This document shows positions 28,254 to 40,654 of a DNA stretch of 64,000 nt, piece after piece (the first letter of the stretch is position 1; each line of letters starts with the position of its first letter). The stretch spans positions 46,524,829 to 46,588,828 of the forward strand of contig OX463778.1 in assembly GCA_949825025.1 (NCBI GenBank), given 5' to 3'. Made by a program: the position numbers and the translations under genes. Source of the DNA: Siphlonurus alternatus. Its lineage: Eukaryota; Arthropoda; Insecta; Ephemeroptera; Siphlonuridae. The notes under the pieces were generated by a model. It saw only the letters and a list, made by a program, of their open reading frames with translations, did not search any database and was not told the DNA's origin.

Positions 28254-28265
28254 AGGTCAAGGTCA
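28254..28265 (+). promoter_or_regulatory. Nuclear-receptor-type direct half-sites
   Basis: AGGTCAAGGTCA is two AGGTCA half-sites without a spacer and contains TCAAGGTCA, the extended site of monomer-binding receptors such as FTZ-F1 and ERR. No nearby promoter is identified, so function is speculative. Confidence 0.25.
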
Positions 28266-29204
28266 AGAGTCGCTCAGATTGATGACTCTCTGGTGCTCGT
28301 TTAGTTCTCGCCAATAAACTCTCTTTTCTGCAACTATGGCAAAGATAATGTGTTTTTTTTTTCTTAGAAAGCGAGAGAGACAGAGAATTTTAATTTATAT
28401 TAATTTTTTTGTTAAATTAAAAACTTTGTACTATATTTTACAGAATAGCATTAAAAACTCGTGAAATAGCGCTCACACGCGGCACCTATATTATATCGCC
28501 CTGTCCCACTCTTTATGACTAACTCTATAATATAAATGAGGAAAAGGTTTCAGAGAGTATTTAATAATATTAATTTACAGAAAATTATTTTCTTTTATCA
28601 AAACTGATTGGCGGCTCAAAACAAAGTTGATAACGCAGTTTGCAAGATATAATACGTATATTATTCACGTGGTAGACTACTCCACAAAACTTCATGGAAT
28701 GCAGTTTAACAATTTAAATAAAACCAGTAATAATATACTACTAATCACACGCAAATATAAAGCTTTGTAGGCATTTAAGTCGATGATTAAGAGCTTTATA
28801 AATATATAAAAGATTTGTGACGTTTTTTGATATAATATAATTTCTTAAGCTATTCAAACCTACACAAACTCTATTCTATAGATATATATATAATACATGA
28901 ACTTTGATATTACACCACCCAGTCGTTTGGCACGAAAACACTTTACAACAAAAAACTTTGCCATTTTAAACAAGACCTTCAATGAAAAAGCATTTTACTC
29001 TTAAGACTGATCTTTCAAAGCTGTTACAATTGAGAAATAAAGTAAAAACGAGTAGAAAATGTAGGCGTTTACATTGAGAGATCTATATATATACATATAT
29101 ATATAGATTGAGAATACGACCAGTCAACACTATATCAATAAGGTCACTGAATGCGGTGGAGCGTTTCATTGCAAGCGTCATGCAATGTGATATACAATCA
29201 TGGC

Positions 29205-29315
29205 ATATACACTCCTCGCCTAGAAAAAGTTCCCTTTTGTGCAACCTTGGTAATCACCTGTGTTATTCTTAATACGGAGGTGATTAACAAGGCTGAAAAA
29301 GGCGAGGAGTGTGCG
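29205..29315. repeat. Imperfect inverted repeat
   Basis: ACACTCCTCGCCT pairs with AGGCGAGGAGTGT, and CCTTGGTAATCACCT with AGGTGATTAACAAGG (one mismatch), around a short centre. It is probably a small MITE or remnant. The 95-codon frame running through it has no recognisable similarity. Confidence 0.5.
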
Positions 29316-31417
29316 TCTATATTGTTTATTTCAAAATTTTACATCATTGCATCACTCGATGGCCCACCTGCAAGCAAGAGCAAGCAGACTTGCAGGTGTT
29401 GTAGCTCGAGGAAGATCAATGCAGAGATGATCAATTAAATACCTGATCTTTGAACTGTTGTGAAAAATTAAAATCATCAAAATGTACATTAGAGCATCTC
29501 TCCCATGAGAATTATGTGCATTTCAAAATAAATGGAAATATTACAGACGTTTAACATTATTTACAATAGTTCCGGTTTTGTTTTTTTATTATTCTGTTTC
29601 TATAGTCTATAGCAGATGTTTAATTAATGCAGTCATGAAACAAATTGAAGTCTTTTTAACTAAGATCTTGAAACTTACAAGCGATTAAAGTGATCAAAAT
29701 AAGTTCATTATGATAATAATAATAATAATGCCGTATACATATATATTAACAGTACGTACATAGGGAGAGAAGAAGAAGAGTAAAATAGGAAAGACAGAGA
29801 CTGCAGACAGAGAATGCTTCAGAGTGGGAGGCGATGAGCGGAATTCAAGCTATGTAGGAGGTATAAATGCCAGAGGGGCTTGACTCTGTTTGCAATGTAA
29901 TATTGTACTGTTGATGTTGCATGTAGACGCAGGCATGAGGAATAGCAGATATGATTCAATTATATTTCCATTATATACCCTGACATTCCAGCATACACAA
30001 AAAGTAATGGCTAACAAATTACTTGATTCCTCTGTACAAACAGATTATTATAATTAACAAATATGCATGATACATCCTGCAGTCTGGTACGTTGATATTG
30101 CAATACAATCTTGAACACATTGCACTGTGCATGCATCCAGGATTTAAGGCAGTTTTAACTTTCTTCGACAATTTAAAAAAAACTACAAGACGGTTTACAA
30201 GTGCATACATAACAAAATTAAAATAAAAAATATTTATTAATTTATCAATTAAAAAAAATAATTTTGATTTTTTTTTAAATATTTAAATAATAAATGTAAA
30301 TATTTTAATTTTGATACTGATAGTACTTAAAATTTCAGTGATGCCATGCAGTTCAATGAACTAAAAAAAAATATATATTATATATGTTATGAACAAAACA
30401 TGTAAAGAATAAAAATATTTTTGAAGTGCTATTGCATATCACTCTATGACGTACTCTATTTCTATTGCTTTGCATCCACTTCACATAAGAAAAGTCGTAA
30501 GTTTGTGAATCATAGTTTGTATAGTAAATTCTCCACCACCTACGTACAGTACGTACTTACGCTCTTTACGAATGTACGTCAATGTGTAAGAATTACGTAA
30601 GATTACATTCGATCCGTAGAAGTTTTCCGTTCCTAAAAATAATAATAAAAAGAAGCATCGAAAAAGAAGAAAAAAAAATCATAAAGAGAACGTCATCTAA
30701 ACGCGGCGGTCTCGCGCGGTGAGAGAGGGGATTGGAGGGGAAATAGGCAAGTCGGGACATAGAGGCGCCAGGCGCCATGTTTAACCCTCTCCTCCCTGCC
30801 GCCTCCCCTTCAGAGCATCATATATACTGGCCAGATTTCCCACAATGTTGCATCTCTTTCTCTTGCTCTCTAGCCTAGCCAGATATTCTCATCCTTCAGC
30901 CCGTGCCAACTTACGCCGACACATATACAGCAAAAAATTACACTTGCTTTTTATATTCAATGCTAAAAGTTAAAATGCATGCTTTTATGCAATGCTTTTA
31001 TTTTTGTTTCTTTTTATTTAAACGAAGGATTTATTTATAAATTAAACTTTAAGGAAAGAAAAAGAAAAGAGGCTAGTTATTAGATTAAAAGTGAATCCGC
31101 TTTAACACACTGTAATTAAATTTATAAAAAAATATATGTGACTCCTATTATTATTTTTTTTATTTTTGGATTTGTGTAATTATGCAATTATAATTCAATC
31201 ATTTCTACTCATTTATAAAGTATGAATTAGCCGTAAATCATTAGCTACTATACCTCGAGGATTAAATAAAATAAAAGAGTCCAATTAAATAAACATAATA
31301 TTTCAACATATAAAATGGTTTAAATATTAGGGGAAAAAAAGAAGTTTAGGGTTTCTTCTGCAGTGCATGTCTGTAAATAAGGACAAAGAAATTTACTACG
31401 TTTTTTTTTTTTTTTTT

Positions 31418-31423
31418 TTTATT
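31418..31423 (-). terminator. Possible poly(A) signal of the acidic-protein gene
   Basis: On the minus strand AATAAA lies about 80 nt past the stop codon at 31503 and runs straight into a genomic A-tract of over 20 bases. It is the nearest canonical hexamer, but the A-tract complicates mapping of the real 3' end. Confidence 0.4.
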
Positions 31424-31502
31424 TCCTTCCAAAGAAAAAAGTGCAGGTAACTGTTAGTTACTATATTTGGCTAACATCGTCACCGGCCCTACCCTGAGAG
31501 TC

Positions 31503-32656
31503 TCACTGCTTGGTGACCGGACGGACCGGGCTTTGGCTATTGCTGCGACGCGCCGCATCTTGCTCTGCCGAAGACACGGGGCTGAGACTGCGGCTACGGC
31601 GTGCCGCATGCTGCTCTCCATACAGCTGCTCGGGGTCTCGGAAGTGCGCGCGCTGCGTCGTCTCATAGCTCGGACGGTTGTTGGAGTAGCCGTAGCCTGT
31701 GCGCAGGACCGCGGGCGGCACCGCCAACCTGCGAGGTCGTGTTACCGTTTGCCGGAAATTTTCGTGGTGCGCGGTGGAATAATCACATGGAGTGACGTTG
31801 CCCATCCAACCGTTCTCGATGAAGGGAGGACCGTTAATAAGTGCGTCCTCTATTCTTTGTCTCTCCAGCATGGCAGGCTCTGCGTCCTCACCACGATCGT
31901 GTGGCTCCTCGTGGCGGGGCCTGCAATTGACAGGCAGGATAATAAATAATTATAGCAAAATCAATGCCAGATTATTTCAAATTCTAATCACCAAGATGAA
32001 AGCTAAACAGTAAGCACCATTTTCACACTCACAAACTATACATCCATAGTATGTAAGCGGCAGTTGTTATGCATGCAAGATTTAATTTCAGATCAGAAAT
32101 AGTTAGTGCCGAATAAAAAATATCGAATGAATTTAAAGTAAAAACTGGTTAAATATTTTATATATACTTTAAGCTATAATAATACAGTATGCATAATAAT
32201 GATTAAGAAATATAATCATAGCATGCAATACTTTAATTGTAAAAATATTAAAATTCTAATTTTGATAGTAAATTTATTATTTAATCTTAATTGCTTCAAT
32301 GGGAAACCACTCATTTGCTTGATCTTTTTGATTTTGAATGGTGCATTGCTGCATGTTGCTGGGTAGAGTGGTGGTAGTCAAATTTAGTGGGACAGAGTGC
32401 ATCAATCACTGCAGTGTCTTACTCTGTATAACCAACTTTGTATATAAAAGGTAAGTATACATGCATAATCATTAAACATACACTTGATGATAACATAAAA
32501 TTTAAACTATTTGAAATCATATTATATCGGCAACACTTTATCAGCAGCACAACAAATAAAATAAAATTCATCAGCCTGATCAAAGTTTATCCTGCGTTGA
32601 AGTCACCGGATTTTTTTCCAGTGCAGAATAAGACAGAAACTTGAATTACAGTCTCA

Positions 32657-32700
<44 letters not shown>

Positions 32701-34434
32701 TGTATATGAGTTGAAATAGAAAAACAGCACTTAAAATACTTAATTATATTATTTTTCAAAAATATACGAATAAGAAATTTTAAAAGTAACTTCATGCAAT
32801 ATTTCAATAATAATTTACAATACTGCTATTCTTAAGTTCATGTGATATCCTCTATATAGTATTGCAGAAAAATTATTCAAGCAAATATAATATACACTAC
32901 TATATGCAGATAAAAACTAAAACGATAAAAATAAAAATCGCTTTGCTTGTGTTGCATACAATTATTTAAATGATGAGTGAATTATTATTATTAGCACAAT
33001 TTATAATTTACTCTTTTATGCATCTTACCTCCTCGCCCTTGGTGGCACCCCTCGTGGGCGTCTCGCCCTGGTCGCCCTGGCGTGAAGATGTGGAGGCACG
33101 TTTAGTCTGTTGATGCACAGGCATTCCGCGAGTAAATGACGCCGCTGCTGATACGTCATCGGGTGCATGAAGCGCCGCCGCAACAACTCAAGGTACGCAC
33201 GTGACCCTTGGGGCTGAGTCGGTTGTCGGGATATTCTTGAGGGTCCTGCGACTGTTTCTGAATATCGTGAGCCCACCGTTGAGGTCCGAGGGATTGCGCC
33301 TGCTGATTGCGGGACTGCTACTTCTGAGGGCCTTGAAACAACTTGTTGGTTCACTTGGACCGAACTAGCAGTAGAGCCTCGTGATAATATCTGTTCTGCT
33401 GTCTCAGAATCTTGAAACACAAGTTCTGAATTTGTTTCATCTCTTAACTGCAAATCAACTGATACTTCTATACCAAGAGTACTAAAATCCGGTTCTGTAG
33501 CAGCTAGCCCTTCTTGCAAACAAATTTCAGAAATTTCTGTATCCAATTCTGAAACTGGTGGCGAGGTTGTATTTTGGTCACTGGATTGTAAAATTGCTTC
33601 TGTATCATTATGTGAGTCATTAGACTCTGGTTTAAAATTATTGTCCTTTTCTACTTCTGAATTTTGAGTGATTTCCTGCTCAGATTTCAGACTTGTTTCT
33701 GTATTAATATCCTGTTCATCAGATTTTACATTATCTTCTTCAGTGTGACTAGCATTTGGTTGTTCGATTGATTCTATTTCTTGGTCAGTTTGCAAATCTA
33801 TTGCCTTGTTATCATGTTCCCCAGATTCTACATTTATAATTTCTTCCTCAACTGTAATGCTTACTCGAATATTAATATCCATATCTGATTCTTGAATTGA
33901 TTTTTCCAAATTGATTTCTTCCTTAGCCGATTCTAAAATTGTGCATTGTTCTGCTTGTAAATCGGAATCACTTTCTAAATTTAATCCAGTCTCCTCAGTT
34001 TCAATTAACTGAGAACCATCCACTGTATCAGTTTGTAAAATGACATCACTATTTGTTTGTGTACTGGAATCAGGTAGATTTTCTTGATTTTCATTTGATT
34101 CTTCATTAGACTCAGAATTAAAACTTATTTCGTCAGTTTGTGTACTTGAATCTTGCTTCATTTCATCACATGCTAAAATTTGTTTTGTGTCTGCTGAGGC
34201 TGACTCATGCTCAATCACGGAGCTCTCCGTGGGGTTTGGCTCACCCTGCTGTCCTGAATCTTGTACTGGGGCTGGTTTTACGATCTCCTGATTCGGGCTC
34301 AGCTTGTCAGACTGCCCTGAGTCTTTTTCACCTTGCTGATCTTTAACTGGCGGTTTCACAGGTTTCGGACGGATACCTTTTATTATTAATTCAGTGGGCT
34401 GTTGAGAAATAAGCTGAATTTTTTTACGATCCAT
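31503..34434 (-). CDS. Acidic low-complexity protein with Arg/Ser-Pro tail, two exons, 607 aa
   Basis: Exon 1 runs 34434-33029 and ends at donor AG|GTAAGA in phase 2. Exon 2 runs 31920-31503, entered from acceptor TTGCAG in the matching phase, so the join continues the frame to a TGA. The N-terminus (MDRKKIQLISQQPTELIIKG) is basic. Residues about 35-370 are rich in E, D, S, T, Q and N without predicted folds. Near residue 410 an Arg/Leu-rich segment (AYLELLRRRFMHPMTYQQRR) could be a helix. The C-terminus repeats EQ(H/D)AARRS(R/N)S(L/Q)SPV twice, giving Ser-Pro sites in an Arg context typical of proline-directed or SR-type phosphorylation. There is no signal peptide or membrane segment. I recognise no family; a nuclear or nucleic-acid-associated scaffold is only inferred. 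The gene structure is much firmer than any function. Confidence 0.75.
32658..32698. repeat. (AT)n microsatellite in intron
   Basis: About 20 AT units within the 1.1-kb intron (33028-31921) of the acidic-protein gene. The rest of that intron is AT-rich and otherwise featureless. Confidence 0.95.
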
Positions 34435-34440
34435 ATTTGC

Positions 34441-34524
34441 CTAAAAAAAATAAAATTGCAAAATATTTTTTTACGATCATTGATGAATTAGGATTATATA
34501 TTATTTATAGAAGTACGCACTTAC
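34441..34524 (-). other. Probable 84-nt 5'-UTR intron of the acidic-protein gene
   Basis: Upstream of the ATG on the minus strand a strong donor, TTAG|GTAAGTGCG (exon edge 34525), is followed by an A/T-rich 84-nt stretch ending in TTTTTTTTAG (34441). Only six transcript bases (GCAAAT) would then precede the ATG at 34434. Both sites fit consensus well; no transcript evidence is available. Confidence 0.5.
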
Positions 34525-34756
34525 CTAATATTTTAACTGTTAATTTAGTTCAAATAAAAAATTGAATGCTATATTAAGCCGAAAAGTTTAGATTTTTAAA
34601 CTGCAACGATTAATTTTGTTATTATTTCAATCACTTTGACTCATGCAATAGTTGAAAGCATTTTTGCAAAAAGAAAACAACATTGTTGCAACGGTTAACG
34701 GTACACTGTAAACAAATAAGTAATTTGATTAACGATTGACCTCATGCAGTTACAAA

Positions 34757-34770
34757 CCGGAAGCGGGAAA
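34757..34770. promoter_or_regulatory. Overlapping ETS-like and E2F-like sites
   Basis: CCGGAAG (ETS core, 34757-34763) directly overlaps GCGGGAAA (34763-34770), the inverse of the E2F consensus TTTCCCGC. It lies about 230 bp upstream of the putative 5'-UTR exon of the minus-strand acidic-protein gene, a plausible promoter position. Binding is inferred. Confidence 0.35.
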
Positions 34771-35251
34771 TTTCTGTCGAACGGAATCAAATGAAATAAA
34801 TTTAAAAAAATGGAGGATGCTCTAAAACTTAATCGCTAATGGTTTGAGCAAATTCAAGGGGGTGGTTTTCTCACAACAGCTTCATTTCCGGTTTCCGTCC
34901 ATAAGGCCAATGTTAAACTTCTGCCTCAGTTTTCTCAAAACTGGTCGAACAGATCCAATTAAAAAAAATTAAGCAACCTTATTGTTGCGAGCTTAAAGAC
35001 TTCTGCAAGTCTCATTAGAATCAAGGGGGCCGTTTCCGAGATCCAAATCAACTGAGGTCAATCCTTAAATTAAATTGATGAAAGACATAATATGCAATTT
35101 ACTGTTGTATATAATATACTGTATAATATATTATATTTATATTCTATTGACTTCCAAGACAGATAGGCAAAGCTATATATTTACAAGGAGTCATCACGTC
35201 TTATTACGAGTAATAATAATTATAGAAGAATCGTCCTCCTTAAATTATAAT

Positions 35252-35368
<117 letters not shown>

Positions 35369-35369
35369 C

Positions 35370-37165
35370 TATTATGTAAAATTCATATATTTTTAACAGT
35401 ATCTGCATATTAGCATTTATAATTAATTGGGCACTTTTAAGTTTAGAAACGGACACTTTCTAAAAAAAAATGTTTGGGGGCATACATGACCAAAATGTGT
35501 CAATTGCCCCAAAATACCAACCAACCTAAAAAAATGTTTCTTCAAAATCATATTTTACAACAAAGTTTATTGCACGGCGAGTATATAATAATATTGATCA
35601 AAATGCAATTTGTATAGATGCGATGCTTTTATTATATGCTTCCATTTTCTGGTCTGAAATTTCATAGTATAAATGTATAAAAATATACATTTTCGAGCTA
35701 TTTTCCAGCATAAGATTTGTGATAGCTCGTTAGAGGGAAGAAAGGGAGGGAAGCACATAATACTCAATTTGTTATCATACGAGCGGGGGCTGGGACTATA
35801 ATCGTTGAGGGATATTGATAGCTGTCGATACATCGTAATACACGGGTGCTATTAATGGTTTCAGATCAATACATTCTGTTTGATAGTATACAATTCTTGT
35901 AACAGAACAGAGAAATAAATTACATTTTTGATAGTTTTGAAAAATTATTTCAATTAGCAATGCTTTTACTATTAAATCAATTTAAAGAAATATTGTAAAT
36001 ATTGACTCCAACATTATATTAAATTTTTTTATGTAATGTAATAAAACTGAACATAATAAATATATATTATATAACTGAAAAATACGCATGTAACTATTAT
36101 GTTTTATCTTCCAACTGATAGCAGATAGTATAGTCAGAGAAAGTATAAAATAAATAAAACTATTGCTCCTTTGCTGCATCATTTTTTATTTATTGTAAAT
36201 TTGGTGGCACTTATTATTGTATTTTATTAAAATAATTTTATATACATTAATCAATTGATGATAATTTTAAAAAATGCAGATAATAATATATATTTAATAT
36301 GAACTTCGGTGCATGAGTATTATGAAAATTATTACAAGATCGTTATTATCCTATATCCTAAAGAGCTATTAACATTTATTGTAAGCGTGATACTATTTAA
36401 TTCTTTATTTAAGAGCAATGAATTTAATTTTATTACAGAGATAATTAGATATACCATCCATCGGGGTATAATATCGTGCATGACAATATTGAGTATAATA
36501 GCAAGCCGCTTTTGTTCATTTCATTAAATAAAAAGAACATAAATGACATAATTGATTGAGCATCGTGAAGTATAGCTTGTCAGAAATTCATGAGGCCTCT
36601 CGAGTCAGGATACTATTTTGCACAATAATCCCGCAGTAAGGGCACAGTTCATGAAGAATTATTGCCAAGGTGGCCGCCAGCGACTTATGCTTGACAACTC
36701 CACAACTCCACTAAGCAGACATGCATCATACCGGCTTCCAGCCCGCATAAACTATACACATTGAGGCTCATCGATTCATACTGAGAGAACGAATGCAATA
36801 TATATAACAATGCCCACTGATACAGTGGGCATTGAAAATAATTATGTAATTAACTCCTTGAAACTTGAATTTTTTTATTATTTTCTCTTTTCTATTGTGA
36901 ACTTGCGAACCTGTACCAGTGCCTCGTGATTTTTTTTTATGGTGTTATATTTTCTCTGCACATGTTATTATATACAGTATAATTATATATTATACAGGGT
37001 ATATAATGTACATTATTATATATAAGACATAATAATATAATATGATACGCATAGTAAATAATATACATCAATTAATCTTTTTAAATTCATTTTCTTTGAT
37101 TTCACAAAGAAATTTTTTCTTCGGGACCCATTTATTATCATTATACTGGTTTATGTATATATATA
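35370..37165. other. Non-coding AT-rich stretch
   Basis: No gene is supported. The only structured feature I see is the hairpin at 36808-36834. Confidence 0.5.
36808..36834. repeat. Perfect 12-bp hairpin
   Basis: CAATGCCCACTG and CAGTGGGCATTG are exact inverse complements around a three-base loop ATA. The stem is GC-richer than its flanks. It is isolated, with no second copy noticed. Confidence 0.65.
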
Positions 37166-38803
37166 TGTTAGCACCAAAAGCCGAATTCGGGCAAAAGCCG
37201 AAAAAAATGCTCGCATCTAGTTCTGCGCATCACGAAATGAGCCAAAGCCGAAGTGAGTTTTTTTTTCGGCTTTGGCGCATTTCATTTTGAACAAAACTAG
37301 ATCTGCTCAAATCGAAATGCGCCAAAGCCGATATGAGATTTTACTTCGGCTTTGGCGCATTTCATTTTGAGCAAAACTAGTTCTGCGCATCGCGGTTTGA
37401 GCAAAAGTCGAAATGATATTTTATTTCGGGTTTGGAGCAAAATTTTGAGCACATCTAGTTTTGCGCAAAATAAAGATGATTTTAATGATGAGATGATGAT
37501 TTTAATGATATTAATTTTAATTTTTTAAAAATAAAAATAAAAAACTGAGACACTAAACTTATAATAAATATTAATATTGTGACCTAATTTATTTCAAGCG
37601 CTGTTAAAAAATAAATTAATTAGGGAAAAAATAATGACTTTAAAATGTTATAATCATACAGTATACGTACGTACATACCTTATAAAAAATATTGTAGAAT
37701 CTGTTGCTTTTATAAAACACTTCACCATTTCTGTCACTTAATTACTATTTGATTATGTTTTTGTTAAATTTATAAATTTTTTGTTTTAAGAACTGCAGCT
37801 CAAATAAAATAGACGTATACGCCACACGTTTTAAAGTATCCTTTAGATTCACTCGCTCTCACCATTAGAAATATTGTCATGCACGCACTTGTAAATTTCA
37901 TTAGTTCTATGTCTTAGAATTAGGCTATCATGCAATACAGGTTGTTATCGGTACAACGAGATAAGAAAGTAGCCTTTACCTCTGCAATGAAGTTTAACCC
38001 CATGGCATTTGATTGCCGTATATGTTCATGTATTGTGGCTGCTACAATGTTCGAAGAAATAGAACTATGAAATTTACAAGTGCGTGCATGACAATTTTTC
38101 TAATGGTGAGAGCGAGTGAATCTAAAGAATACTTTAAAACGTGTGGCATATACGTTTATTTTATTTGAGCTGCAGTTCTTAAAACAAAAAATTTATTAAT
38201 TTAACAAAAACATAATCAAATAGTAATTAAGTGACAGAAATGGTGGAGTGTTTTATAAAAACAACAGATTCAACAATATTTTTTTTATAAGGTATGTACG
38301 TACGTATACTGTATGATTATAACATTTTAAAGTCATTATTATTTTTTCCCTAATTAATTTATTTTTAAACAGCGCTTGAAAGAAATTAGGTCACAATATT
38401 AATATTTTTTATAAGTTTAGTGTCTTAGTTTTTTATTTTTAAAAAATTAAAATTAATATCATTAAAATTAAAATCATCATCTCGTCATTAAAATCATCTT
38501 TATTTTGTGCAAAACTAGATGTGCTCAAAATTTTGCTCCAAACCCGAAATAAAATATCATTTCGACATTTGCTCAAACCGCGATACGCAGAACTAGTTTT
38601 GCTCAAAATGAAATGCGCCAAAGCCGAAGTAAAATCTCATATCGGCTTTGGCGCATTTCGATTTGAGCAGATCTAGTTTTGTTCAAAATGAAATGCGCCA
38701 AAGCCGAAAAAAAAACTTACTTCGGCTTTGGCTCATTTCGTGATGCGCAGAACTAGATGTGAGCATTTTTTTCGGCTTTTGCCCGAATTCGGCTTTGGGT
38801 GCT

Positions 38804-38807
<4 letters not shown>
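37166..38807. mobile_element. 1.64-kb foldback element with arms of about 750 bp
   Basis: The outer ends are TGTTAGCACC (37166) and GGTGCTAACA (to 38807). From there about 37166-37916 and 38055-38807 are near-perfect inverse complements, separated by a central segment of about 140 bp. The outermost 300 bp of each arm consists of subrepeats around AAGCCGAA, GCGCATTTC and AACTAGATCTG-like blocks; the inner part is AT-rich unique sequence. Flanks are TA repeats, consistent with a TA target. There is no transposase-sized frame, so it is non-autonomous. It shares termini with the 239-bp element at 22275. Confidence 0.85.

Positions 38808-38856
<49 letters not shown>
38805..38856. repeat. (TA)n microsatellite next to the foldback element
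   Basis: About 25 TA units directly abutting the right end of the foldback element. TA repeats also border its left end, so the element probably inserted into a TA tract. Confidence 0.9.
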
Positions 38857-38864
<8 letters not shown>

Positions 38865-39144
38865 TACAGTATATAATATATGTATATGTTTTCAAGTGTG
38901 CCATGTTTAATAAGTCAACCCCTGATTTCTACATAGAAAATAAATATAATAATAATAAATATAATCAATCATATATGGAACCACAAACCACAAATATAGA
39001 GACAATTATCAAGAAAGTTTGTTATGTATAATTACTGTGAAAAAAAACAAACAGTTTTTACACTATCAATTTTACTGTATTATATGATGTTATGAAATAA
39101 CAATTTTAGAAAATTAATTAATTTTAGAAAAGTTAATGTTAGTG

Positions 39145-39461
39145 GAGTATCGACCTTAATTTTTTTTATTGCAGAAATGGATAGAGCGTGCAAAGTTATG
39201 CTACCCTTATTTTTTTCAGATTTTCTAGAACCCGGGAAGTATTTTTAAAAAATATTAAAAGTCCTTTTTGTGACGTCACGCGGCGGCAAGTCCCATCCTT
39301 TTTCTTAAGGAGCGGCGTCTCGTGATGTCACGAAAAGAACTTTCAATAATTTTTTAAAAATAGTTCCCGGACTCAAAAAAATCTGAAAAAAAAAATCAGG
39401 GTAGCATAACTTTGCTCCCTCTATCCATTTCTGCAATAAGAAAAAATTGAGGTCGATACTC
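39145..39461. mobile_element. Palindromic MITE, family B
   Basis: Starts GAGTATCGACCTTAA and ends TTGAGGTCGATACTC. Arms share TTGCAGAAATGGATAGAG, CCCGG and a TGACGTCA (39271) with the 15147 copy, but the central unpaired segment lies in the opposite orientation. No coding capacity. Confidence 0.8.
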
Positions 39462-40654
39462 GATCCATTAGAATTAGGTGTGTTATAATATGTATTTTAT
39501 GAAACAATTGGCGTGATCCATGCTATACAGCCTATGATCGAAATAAAAATTTGAATTAAGGTATAGTAATAGCGAATCATAAACTCAGTTTTAGCGAGAA
39601 CAGTATACATTACAGCAATCGGTTAAAATCTAAAATTCACGATTTTCTAACAACATGTTTTAAAAAAAATGAAGAGTGTTTTAGTTTGAAACCAGAAGTG
39701 TTTGCACAGAAATGAAATAAATATAATAAGTAACATATTATCCTACACGAACACAAGGTGCATGAAAGTTCAAGGTCACACATAATATCAATGACGATAT
39801 TGGAGAACAAATATAATGATGTAGGTTCACAGCCAGAACAATAGAACGAGTCCCTGAGCCTGAGCAATACTAGAGATACAAATGAGAATTTACCTCCCAG
39901 CCAGCTATAGGCGTCACGTGTCACGTGTGTCATGCATGCATGATGGCATTCAAGTAATATAACAACGAGAGAAATATTTTGTAGTTTTGTACTGCGACAA
40001 AACAATAGTCCCTTTAGAGGCGATATATATTTTAATTTTAAACTGAAAATTATGAAGCAAATATAAATATTATATATTAAAATAATATTAAAGTGCTTTC
40101 TTTCTTCGTTTGAAAAGAGAAAACAATAATTAACTAATTATGACCTACTTAGGTAAAAACTGTACCATCTGGCATAATTTCTTTGATAAAATATATTTAG
40201 TATATATAATTATGATAAATTTAATATAAAATTATGTAATTATAATAAATTTAGCAAATAAAAAAAATTGTGTTAATTACAGCAAAAATATTAAAATATT
40301 TAAAATTAATAAAAAATATTGTTACAATTATAATATAGTGGTTTATATTATATGTTCAATTCAATTCAAAAAGGCTTTTATTAGAAAATATCATAGTACA
40401 TCATACATGCATAAAGTTTGGGCTTAAGTACATAAGACTTTATAGCCAAATCAGCCGTAAAAAATATATATATTATATATATAATTATATATTGTAATAT
40501 AATTATTCAATAAAAAAAAATAAAACATTTATTTTTAACATTCAAATTTTTAAACACACAGTATGTGGAATAATCCAGTTAGTTTTGATATAATATGCAA
40601 CTGGCAGTACATAACAGAATAAAAAGTTGCCTACCTCACAGGTGTGTCTCTCAG

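Larger units (their letters stand above)
12885..31502. other. Non-coding, repeat-rich stretch without a recognised gene
   Basis: No open frame here shows similarity that I recognise. Contents are several palindromic MITEs, GA/TC and TA microsatellites, a tRNA-type SINE remnant near 26.1 kb, and islands of ordinary composition (14.2 kb, 18.4-18.6 kb, 20.7-20.9 kb, 21.6-21.85 kb, 28.2-28.3 kb, 30.7-30.9 kb) that could be regulatory DNA or unrecognised exons. Confidence 0.5.

Noticed and set aside
29151..29438. 95-codon plus-strand frame
   Set aside because: It runs through the inverted repeat at 29205-29315 and has no recognisable domain.
31467..31949. 160-codon plus-strand frame
   Set aside because: It lies antisense to the GC-richer exon 2 of the minus-strand acidic-protein gene, which has matching splice sites and phase. 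The plus-strand frame has no splice or family support.
39637..40005. 122-codon minus-strand frame, Cys/Leu/Ser-rich
   Set aside because: No family resemblance, no promoter or splice context, and a composition expected from translating AT-rich DNA; probably a chance frame.
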